This document shows positions 1 through 5,210 of a DNA stretch of 18,197 nucleotides, piece after piece. Under the pieces are notes generated by a model. The model ran no database searches. It had not been told where the DNA came from and was given only the letters and a program-made list of their open reading frames with translations. The stretch covers positions 1 through 18,197 of the forward strand of contig JACCWU010000166.1 of the NCBI GenBank assembly GCA_013697465.1, read 5' to 3'. This stretch comes from Actinomycetota bacterium. Lineage in GTDB: Bacteria; Actinomycetota; Thermoleophilia; Gaiellales; Gaiellaceae. The first letter of the stretch is position 1, and every line of letters begins with the position of its first letter. The translations under genes were made by a program, and so were the position numbers.

Positions 1-211
1 AGGTTACGGCTACCTCGTCGTCGTCGATCACGGAAACGGCCTCGCGACCGCCTCTGCGCACAACTCCGTGCTCGTCGCAGCCGTGGGTCAGGCCGTCGCC
101 CAAGGGGAGACGGTCGCGCTCGCGGGCTCGACGGGCAACTCGAGCGGGCCGCATGTTCACTTCGAGGTGCGGGTCAACGGCGTCGCCGTCGATCCGCTGC
201 TCTACTTGTAG
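1..211 (+). CDS. M23 family (LytM-type) metallopeptidase, C-terminal fragment
   Basis: This is the last 69 or so codons of a gene that begins before the window; the reading frame starts at base 2 and ends with TAG at 209-211. The fragment has the C-terminal signature of M23 peptidases: a VVVDHGNG strand, an SAH that supplies one metal or catalytic histidine, then a VGQAVAQGE turn, GSTGNSSGPHVHFEVR with the HxH zinc motif, and a short VDPLLYL end. M23 enzymes are zinc endopeptidases that cut peptide cross-links in peptidoglycan outside the membrane; some relatives are inactive regulators, but the visible histidines here are intact. The N-terminal part (signal peptide, coiled coil or LysM) is outside the window. 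The gene converges on the hpt gene with only 15 bases between the two stop codons, and no terminator hairpin is visible there. Confidence 0.9.
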   Translation, partial: GYGYLVVVDHGNGLATASAHNSVLVAAVGQAVAQGETVALAGSTGNSSGPHVHFEVRVNGVAVDPLLYL

Positions 212-226
212 CGCCCGCGTGAACGG

Positions 227-820
227 TCAGGCCGCGTCGGTGGCCGCCGCCGGAAGCCGAGTGGCGGACACCAGATGGAGATCCGGAAGCGCGCGCCAGC
301 GCTCGTCGAGCCCGAGGCCGTAGCCTGCGAAGAGCTCGTCCGGGACGCGGAAGCCGATGTAGCGCAGCGGAAGCTCGTCGACGAGCCGACGGTAGGGACG
401 GTCGAGAAGCGTCACGGCGGCGAGGCTCGCAGGAAGTCGCAACCCGAGCGTCCGGAAGAGAAAGTGGAGCGTCAGTCCCGTATCCACCACGTCTTCGACC
501 ACGAGAACGTGACGGCCCTCGAGCGGCGTATCGACGTCCTTGAGCAGCCGCACCCCTCCGCCACTCGCCGCGGCGAACCCGCCGGTGTACGGGGCCAGCT
601 CGACCACGTCGAGGGTATGTGGAATCGGGAGTGCCCGCGTCAGGTCGGCCAGGAAGACGACGCTGGACTTGAGCGGTGCCACGAGCAGCGGGTCGAGGCC
701 GTCGTAGTCCGCCGCGATCTCAGCCCCGAGCTCGGTGACGCGGCTCGCGATGTCCTCCCGCTTCAGATAGATCGCACCGACGTCCCCGTGCTCGGAGGAC
801 AAGGCGACCGACGCGTGCAC
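227..820 (-). CDS. hpt: Hypoxanthine phosphoribosyltransferase
   Basis: A 197-residue purine-salvage enzyme of the HPRT family, which transfers a phosphoribosyl group from PRPP to hypoxanthine (and often guanine) in the cytoplasm. Visible family features are IYLKREDIASRV near residue 17, APLKSSVVF (residues 48-56, the pyrophosphate loop), the SGGGVRLLKD segment near residue 86, the PRPP motif VLVVEDVVDTGLTL (105-118, with E109, D110 and D113), LLDRPYRR (138-145) and YIGFRVPDELFAGYGL near the C-terminus. The usual aspartate after GYGL (human D193 position, a metal ligand) is Gly170 here, with Asp172 two residues later. The start is GTG at 818-820; only two bases separate it from the stop of the upstream gene, so the two are probably co-transcribed and translationally coupled. 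In many bacteria hpt sits beside tilS and ftsH; neither is seen here. Confidence 0.92.
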   Translation of the reverse strand: MHASVALSSEHGDVGAIYLKREDIASRVTELGAEIAADYDGLDPLLVAPLKSSVVFLADLTRALPIPHTLDVVELAPYTGGFAAASGGGVRLLKDVDTPLEGRHVLVVEDVVDTGLTLHFLFRTLGLRLPASLAAVTLLDRPYRRLVDELPLRYIGFRVPDELFAGYGLGLDERWRALPDLHLVSATRLPAAATDAA

Positions 821-822
821 GC

Positions 823-1191
823 CTACGACGCGAGACGCAAGCGGTAGCGCTGCGCCAGGCGTTCGATGTCACGCCGATAGAAGAGCTTGACCTTGACGTC
901 CGGGTAGAGCCTGCGGATCTCACGGAGCTTGCGGTTCTTGCGAGTGACGAGCGACTGCTTCATCACCGTCACCTCGATGAAGAGGTCCTGCTCCGGAAGG
1001 TAGAAGTCGGGCGTGAACGCGCTCACGACACGACCTTCGTCGTCACGTTCCAAGACGAACGACCGCGGCTCGTAGTCCCAGGGAATCCCGTAGAAGTCGA
1101 GGATCTTCGCGCACTCAAGTTCGATGCGGTTTGCGAACCGCGGCGGCTTCGATCCACAATATCCCTGGAAAACCGGGTTTTCCACCCGCAC
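823..1191 (-). CDS. PD-(D/E)XK nuclease-like conserved protein
   Basis: A basic 122-residue protein. Residues 18-45 form an amphipathic segment with E24/E26 (RIELECAKILDFYGIPWDYEP), followed by a beta-hairpin and a PDFYLPEQDLFIEVT core (61-75). This E, PD, then E-V-x arrangement is the layout of the restriction-endonuclease-like PD-(D/E)XK fold. The catalytic lysine expected two residues after E73 is T75; K78 lies three residues further on and could substitute. The C-terminal half is rich in Arg and Lys, suiting nucleic-acid contact. I know of no assigned function, so nuclease activity is inference. The frame has only two possible starts, GTG at 1189-1191 and GTG at 1183-1185, because TAG lies directly upstream. 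The first has TACCCT seven bases before it and is preferred. It precedes hpt by two bases, an unexplained but tight association. Confidence 0.75.
   Translation of the reverse strand: MRVENPVFQGYCGSKPPRFANRIELECAKILDFYGIPWDYEPRSFVLERDDEGRVVSAFTPDFYLPEQDLFIEVTVMKQSLVTRKNRKLREIRRLYPDVKVKLFYRRDIERLAQRYRLRLAS
1166..1184. repeat. 19-bp perfect palindrome inside the 5' end of the nuclease-like gene
   Basis: The sequence TGGAAAACC-G-GGTTTTCCA is a perfect dyad with 9-base arms around the central G at 1175. It covers codons 3-9 of the downstream minus-strand gene and is A/T-rich compared with its surroundings. It lies about +8 to +26 from the inferred transcription start, where a repressor could act as a roadblock. 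A regulatory role is inference; the dyad itself is directly visible. Confidence 0.5.
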
Positions 1192-1198
1192 CTAGAGC

Positions 1199-1204
1199 AG
1201 GGTA
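1199..1204 (-). promoter_or_regulatory. Candidate leaderless -10 (TACCCT) for the nuclease-like gene and hpt
   Basis: On the minus strand TACCCT fits the actinobacterial -10 pattern TAnnnT. It ends seven bases before the GTG start at 1191, so transcription would begin at or next to the start codon. No good -35 is visible. It matches the spacing seen at several other genes in the window. Confidence 0.45.
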
Positions 1205-1247
1205 CCTATCGGCTCGGACGACCAGGTCCCGGCCGCTTCGCACCTCG

Positions 1248-1253
1248 TAGACT
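1248..1253 (+). promoter_or_regulatory. Candidate leaderless -10 (TAGACT) for the phosphoesterase/cDPG operon
   Basis: TAGACT fits TAnnnT and is followed by exactly six bases (CTGAGC) and the ATG at 1260. There is no Shine-Dalgarno sequence, so a leaderless mRNA starting at the ATG is the simplest reading. The identical hexamer at identical spacing precedes the aldehyde dehydrogenase gene. Confidence 0.55.
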
Positions 1254-1259
1254 CTGAGC

Positions 1260-2063
1260 ATGCCGTCTCCAGGCGTCTTTCGGATCGCGCAGATCTCGGA
1301 TCTCCACTGCGGCGGCCCCTACTTCGAGGCCAGTCTGCTCGAACGGGCGATCGGAGAGATCAACGAGCTCGAGCCGGATGCGGTCGTCTGCAGCGGCGAC
1401 CTGACAACGTTCGGCTTCCGGCACGAGTACCTCACTGCACGGGAGTACCTAGACCGCATCGACTGCGACTCGCTCGTGGTCGTGCCCGGGAATCACGACT
1501 CGCGCAATGTCGGCTACGTCCACTTCGAGGAAATGTTCGGTGAGCGGAACTCGGTCCTGTTCAAGGGCGGAGTCGCGATCGTCGCCGTGGACTCGAGTGA
1601 GCCGGACCTCGACCACGGTCAGATCGGACGCGGTCGCTATCGCTGGATCGAGGAGCAGTTCGCGCGCGAGCCGGCGGACCTTAGAATCTTCGTCCTCCAT
1701 CACCATCTGCTGCCCGTGCCGGGAACCGGCAGGGAGCGGAACATCGTCCACGACGCGGGGGACGCCATCGAGTGCCTGCAGCAGGCTGGCGTGCGGCTCG
1801 TGCTCTCGGGGCACAAGCACGTGCCGTATGTGTGGCGGCTCGAGGATCTCTTCGTGGTGAACGCGGGAACCGTCTCGTCTCTCCGTCTGCGCGGGAAGAC
1901 GCGTCCCTGTTACAACGTCATCGAGATTGCCGACCGCAAGGTGGAGATCTGGCGGCGTCATCCTTTTCACGGCCAGGTCAAGCTCGTCCAGTTCTCCCTC
2001 GACACGCTCGAGTACGCGAAGTTCACGGGTGCCATCGAGGACGAGGTAACCGCACGAACTTAG
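1260..2063 (+). CDS. Calcineurin-like metallophosphoesterase (CpdA/Icc type)
   Basis: A 267-residue cytoplasmic binuclear-metal phosphoesterase. All motifs of the fold are present in order: DLH (D14, H16), GDLTTFG (D47), GNHD (77-80), LHHHLLP (146-151) and GHKH (184-187). Length and motif order suit the class III cyclic-nucleotide phosphodiesterase subfamily (Icc/CpdA), but that subfamily acts on many phosphodiesters and phosphomonoesters. No signal peptide or membrane segment is visible. The ATG start is fixed by the TAGACT hexamer six bases upstream. It is the first gene of a block continuing into the cyclic 2,3-diphosphoglycerate synthetase and 2-phosphoglycerate kinase genes, so its physiological substrate may be cyclic 2,3-diphosphoglycerate or 2,3-diphosphoglycerate; that is inference from position only. 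The C-terminal 40 residues after the last motif (RRHPFHGQVKLVQF onward) are not needed for the core fold. Confidence 0.88.
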   Translation: MPSPGVFRIAQISDLHCGGPYFEASLLERAIGEINELEPDAVVCSGDLTTFGFRHEYLTAREYLDRIDCDSLVVVPGNHDSRNVGYVHFEEMFGERNSVLFKGGVAIVAVDSSEPDLDHGQIGRGRYRWIEEQFAREPADLRIFVLHHHLLPVPGTGRERNIVHDAGDAIECLQQAGVRLVLSGHKHVPYVWRLEDLFVVNAGTVSSLRLRGKTRPCYNVIEIADRKVEIWRRHPFHGQVKLVQFSLDTLEYAKFTGAIEDEVTART

Positions 2064-2068
2064 GAACG

Positions 2069-3325
2069 CTACGAGCCCTCGCGATCGTCGACGGCGAGCA
2101 CTACGCACCCGTCGTCCGCGACGCGCTCGCCGAGCTTCCGTACGAGTTCGTCGCGGCGGTGCGCGTCGGCGGGACCGAGAAGCTCCGAGACGGGGCGGAG
2201 TACGGTGTGCCGCTCGTGAGCGGGGTCGTCGAGGCCATCGACAGCTTTCGGCCGGATCTCGTGGTCGACCTCTCCGACGAACCCGTGCTCGGCCCGGTCG
2301 AGCGGTTGCGGCTCGCGAGCGCCGTTCTTGCGCGCGGAGTTCCGTACGTGGGTGCCGACTTCCGGCTCGACCCGCCGACGCTCGAACCTTTCGGGGGTTC
2401 TTCGCTCGCAGTCGTGGGAACGGGAAAGCGAATCGGCAAGACGGCGGTGACCGGGCATCTGGCTCGGCTGCTGGCGCCGCGGCTTCGCGTGGTCGTCGTC
2501 GCCATGGGTCGGGGGGGCCCGGCCGAGCCGGAGGTCGTCACGGTGCCGCCGACCGTGGAGGCGCTCGTCGAGCTGTCTCGGAGTGGACGTCATGCTGCCT
2601 CCGACCACCTCGAGACCGCCGTCCTCGCGGGAGTCGAGACCGTGGGATGTCGGCGGTGCGGCGGAGGACTGGCGGGCGCGGTGTTCACGTCCAACGTCGC
2701 AGCGGGAGCGCGAATCGCAGCCGAGCGCGGTCCGGACCTCGTCGTGTTCGACGGAAGCGGCGCCGCATTGCCGCCGGTCGCGACGGACCGGCGGATCGTC
2801 GTCGTCGGAGGACACCAGCGGCCGGAGATCGCCGCGGGATACCTGAACGCATACAGGCTTCTCCTCGCCGACCTTGTCGTCGTCACGATGGCGGAGGACG
2901 GCTCGGACTGGCGGTCCGTTCGAGAGGCGGTTCGATCCGTCGTCGCGCCGGAGATCCACGTCATGCCGACGGTGTTGCGTCCACGTCCGATGGAAGACGT
3001 CCGCGGGCTTTCTGTCGCGTACTTCTGCACCGCACCCGAGCGAGCTCACTCGATCCTGGCATCGCATCTTTCGCAGGCGCACGGCGCCGAGATCGTCCAT
3101 GTCTCGGGCAATCTGGCCGACCGGCAGGCGCTCCGTGCAGAGCTATCGGATGTCGACGCGGAGGTCTTTCTCGTCGAGCTGAAGGCGGCCGCAGTCGACG
3201 TGGTCGCAGAACATGCCCTTGCGTCGGGCTCCCGCGTCGTGTTGGCTGCGAACGACGTGGTTCCACTTCCCGGTGAGGGGGTACTTGACGAGATGCTGCT
3301 GGAAATGTCAGGAATTCCGCTGTGA
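2069..3325 (+). CDS. cpgS: Cyclic 2,3-diphosphoglycerate synthetase (start codon uncertain)
   Basis: About 418 residues. The family enzyme, characterised in Methanothermus fervidus, uses ATP to close 2,3-diphosphoglycerate into the cyclic intramolecular diphosphate. Features seen: an N-terminal AIVDGEHYAPVV segment typical of the family, a Rossmann-like first domain, a P-loop GTGKRIGKT near residues 116-124, FDGSGAALPPV near residue 230, and a C-terminal DVVPLPGEG segment. The mRNA frame is open but has no ATG, GTG or TTG between the end of the phosphoesterase gene and the conserved AIVDGEH. The next canonical in-frame starts are GTG at 1772, deep inside the phosphoesterase gene, and GTG at 2159, which would remove the conserved N-terminus. 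The coordinate given (CTA, three bases after an AGGA) is a placeholder for the homologous N-terminus. The stop TGA overlaps the GTG of the kinase gene (GTGA), indicating translational coupling. Confidence 0.82.
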   Translation, partial: LRALAIVDGEHYAPVVRDALAELPYEFVAAVRVGGTEKLRDGAEYGVPLVSGVVEAIDSFRPDLVVDLSDEPVLGPVERLRLASAVLARGVPYVGADFRLDPPTLEPFGGSSLAVVGTGKRIGKTAVTGHLARLLAPRLRVVVVAMGRGGPAEPEVVTVPPTVEALVELSRSGRHAASDHLETAVLAGVETVGCRRCGGGLAGAVFTSNVAAGARIAAERGPDLVVFDGSGAALPPVATDRRIVVVGGHQRPEIAAGYLNAYRLLLADLVVVTMAEDGSDWRSVREAVRSVVAPEIHVMPTVLRPRPMEDVRGLSVAYFCTAPERAHSILASHLSQAHGAEIVHVSGNLADRQALRAELSDVDAEVFLVELKAAAVDVVAEHALASGSRVVLAANDVVPLPGEGVLDEMLLEMSGIPL

Positions 3326-4236
3326 GCGAACGCCGACACGTCGTCCCGCTGCCGCTGGGCGAGGAGATGCCCTTCTCCAAGGGGCTGATGGCGCGCGCAC
3401 TGACCGTCACAGGCCTCGATCCGGAGCGCTCCTATCTCATCGCCAGGCGCGCCGACCAGGACTTGAAGGACCGAGGTGCCGTTTCCCTCGATCTGGCTCG
3501 GCTCGGTGAGCTCGCCGCCGACGTGATCGGCGACGAGGACGCGGCGCTGACAGTCCGTCGCCTCCGCCGTCTCGACGCCCTGCAACGTCTCGACGAGCCG
3601 CTGCTCCTGCTGATCGGCGGTACGACCGGCACCGGCAAGTCGACGATCGCGACCGAGGCCGCGCATCGCCTCGGGATCACCCGCGTGACCTCGACGGACT
3701 TCATCCGGCAGACGATGCGCGCGTTCTTCTCCGAGGAGTTCATGCCGTCGGTCCACTACTCGAGCTTCGAGGCGCGACTCGCGCTCACGAGAGCCGAGGA
3801 GGAGGAATCGGGAGATGCGGCCCTCCTCGGATTCCTCGATCAGACGCGGAACGTGCTCGTGGGTGCGCAGGCTGCGCTCGAGCGGGCCGCGACGGAGCGC
3901 TGGTCGATGGTGCTCGAAGGCGTGCACCTTGTCCCTGGCATGGTCACTGCGAACGTCTCCGGCGCCCTCGTCGTCCAATGCATCGTCGCGATCGAGGACG
4001 AGAACCTGCATCGCAGCCACTTCTGGGTGCGCGATTTCGCAACCGAGGGATTGCGCCCACTCGAGAAGTACCTCGACGCGCTGCCCCAGATCCGCGAGAT
4101 CCAGGACTTCCTCGTGGAGCGCGCCCGGCGCTACGACGTCCCCGTCATCATGAACGACTCGATCGACCACGCGATGGCGGCAGTCATGGATCTGGTCCTC
4201 CGTCAGGCCGACCAGCTCGCCGGCGTCCCCGGCTAG
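3322..4236 (+). CDS. pgk2: 2-phosphoglycerate kinase (ATP-cone plus P-loop kinase)
   Basis: A 304-residue protein with the two-part design of the methanogen 2-phosphoglycerate kinase: an N-terminal ATP-cone-like region (about residues 5-90, with PFSKGLMARAL and a LIARRADQDL helix) and a P-loop kinase domain with Walker A GGTTGTGKST (99-108), STDFIRQTMR, and VLEGVHLVPG in the second half. The family enzyme phosphorylates 2-phosphoglycerate to 2,3-diphosphoglycerate, the substrate of the upstream gene product. The start GTG at 3322 overlaps the upstream TGA by four bases. It is the last gene of the block; the next gene begins 30 bases later but has its own promoter-like element. Related P-loop kinases of unknown substrate exist in bacteria, so the assignment rests on similarity to the family plus adjacency to cpgS. 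Confidence 0.85.
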   Translation: MSERRHVVPLPLGEEMPFSKGLMARALTVTGLDPERSYLIARRADQDLKDRGAVSLDLARLGELAADVIGDEDAALTVRRLRRLDALQRLDEPLLLLIGGTTGTGKSTIATEAAHRLGITRVTSTDFIRQTMRAFFSEEFMPSVHYSSFEARLALTRAEEEESGDAALLGFLDQTRNVLVGAQAALERAATERWSMVLEGVHLVPGMVTANVSGALVVQCIVAIEDENLHRSHFWVRDFATEGLRPLEKYLDALPQIREIQDFLVERARRYDVPVIMNDSIDHAMAAVMDLVLRQADQLAGVPG

Positions 4237-4254
4237 CTGCACGCCCTCGCCCGT

Positions 4255-4260
4255 TACACT
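4255..4260 (+). promoter_or_regulatory. Candidate leaderless -10 (TACACT) for the SufT-like gene
   Basis: TACACT fits TAnnnT and is followed by six bases (GATTCC) and the GTG at 4267, with no Shine-Dalgarno sequence. It suggests the downstream gene can be transcribed independently of the cDPG operon. Confidence 0.5.
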
Positions 4261-4266
4261 GATTCC

Positions 4267-4566
4267 GTGGTTGCCCGCGACGATGTGATCGAGGCGCTCC
4301 ACGGCGTCGAGGATCCCGAGCTCGGCATGGACATCGTCGAGCTCGGCCTCATGTACGACGTGGAGGTCGACGGTTCGAACGTGAAGATCCTTTACAGCCT
4401 GACGTCGATGGGCTGTCCGGCGGGAGCGATGATCGCGGACGGAATCATCGATGCGGCGCGGGGCGTTCCTGGAGTGGGGGAAGTCGAGGCAGAGCTCACT
4501 TTCGATCCGCCGTGGACTCCCGACCGCATGTCCGACGACGCCAAGTTCATCCTCGGCTTCGGCTAG
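4267..4566 (+). CDS. SufT/MIP18 (DUF59) family Fe-S cluster assembly protein
   Basis: A 99-residue single-domain protein of the DUF59 family (SufT, PaaD and eukaryotic MIP18 relatives), which helps mature iron-sulfur proteins, probably as an assembly or carrier factor in the cytoplasm. Hallmarks are VEDPELGMDIVELGLMYDV (14-32), TSMGCPAG with the conserved reactive Cys50, and the C-terminal FDPPWTPDRMSDDAK. The GTG start follows a TACACT hexamer by six bases, which decides the start. It stands alone, away from a suf operon. The Fe-S enzyme QueG encoded 1.7 kb downstream could be a client, but nothing in the sequence links them. Confidence 0.9.
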   Translation: MVARDDVIEALHGVEDPELGMDIVELGLMYDVEVDGSNVKILYSLTSMGCPAGAMIADGIIDAARGVPGVGEVEAELTFDPPWTPDRMSDDAKFILGFG

Positions 4567-4634
4567 CGCTCGCGTACGACCACGACTCGACCTCCACGCC
4601 GATCTCTGCGGGCCACACGATGGCGCTCCGGGCG

Positions 4635-4653
4635 AGTCGGGCCGTACCCGACT
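4635..4653. other. Small hairpin in the 4567-4740 intergenic region
   Basis: AGTCGGG and CCCGACT form a perfect 7-bp stem around a 5-base loop (CCGTA). It lies 69 bases after the SufT-like stop and about 90 bases before the next start. No clear T-run follows, so it could be a weak terminator or part of a 5' leader. The rest of the 174-base intergenic stretch shows nothing I can name apart from the ribosome binding site at its end. Confidence 0.3.
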
Positions 4654-4730
4654 GCAGCTGTCTTGCCGTGTGCCTGCCGTCCTCTCGACTGTTCACAGGG
4701 ACGCGCGATGATGGAAGTCAACCACCAGAA

Positions 4731-4735
4731 GGAGG
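4731..4735 (+). promoter_or_regulatory. Strong Shine-Dalgarno (GGAGG) fixing the start at 4741
   Basis: AAGGAGG ends five bases before the ATG at 4741. It is one of the best ribosome binding sites in the window and shows that translation starts in a frame different from the one encoding most of the protein. Confidence 0.7.
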
Positions 4736-4740
4736 ATGCA

Positions 4741-5141
4741 ATGGCCGACGACGCCGCGAAGCGTTGGGTGTCACCTTATTGGAGCTCGTCGCCAGCCGGC
4801 CCCCCGAACTTCCGCGCGTCTGGGTCCTCAACCCCGGCACTGCAGCTGCGGAAGTTACGGTGCGCTGGCACGAGGCCGTTACCGGGGACGTGCTCGAGAA
4901 GGAGACGCATACGATCGACGCCGGAACTATCTGGCTCTTCGTCTCCGGAGAACCGGGCGGCTTCGGGTGGCTGGGTATTTCAAGTGACCGCCCGATCGTA
5001 CCGTGGGGCACCACGCCGGTCTCGTCCGGTCAGGACGAGCTCGGGCACGAGACGATGGACTTCTATCCTGCTGAGGAGCTACGAATCAAAAAGCTCTTCA
5101 AGTCTCGAGTCGAGGCAAAGACCGAGGGAGGACGCGGCTGA
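4741..5141 (+). pseudogene. Small beta-rich protein of unknown function, with a -1 frameshift at a C6 run
   Basis: A strong GGAGG starts translation at ATG 4741 (MADDAAKRWVSPYWSSS), but the downstream protein-like sequence (PELPRVWVLNPGTAAAEV and onward to TGA at 5139-5141) lies one base back in frame. The switch point is the run of six C at 4800-4805 in GGCCCCCCGAAC. Adding one base gives a continuous 133-residue protein, and the span (401 bases) is one short of a multiple of three. Explanations are a base lost in assembly, a real mutation, or programmed -1 slippage: C CCC CCG fits the X XXY YYZ pattern in the starting frame. The restored protein has an N-terminal W-x-x-x-Y-W segment, VLNPGTAAAEVTVRW, and GISSDRPIVPWGTT. 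This layout recalls the small beta-sandwich of the sensory-rhodopsin-transducer family, a tentative resemblance only. Confidence 0.6.
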
Positions 5142-5210
5142 TCGCGGGCGTGTGGGGGCCCCAGCGGATTCGGTGCGCGCTGAAGCGGTGTGACGGTGCT
5201 GAAAGCGAAT

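Noticed and set aside
1772..2068. N-terminal extension of the cyclic diphosphoglycerate synthetase back to GTG 1772
   Set aside because: The added 99 residues overlap the phosphoesterase gene out of frame and read as Arg/Ser/Ala-rich shadow sequence, not a domain.
3046..4302. A 418-codon open frame on the minus strand across the 2-phosphoglycerate kinase gene
   Set aside because: It mirrors the codon bias of the kinase gene on the other strand, has no promoter or ribosome site and no protein family features.
5150..5170. GGGGGCCCC dyad between the small orphan gene and the dehydrogenase gene as a terminator
   Set aside because: The palindrome has no loop and no following T-run on either strand, so it does not fit a rho-independent terminator.
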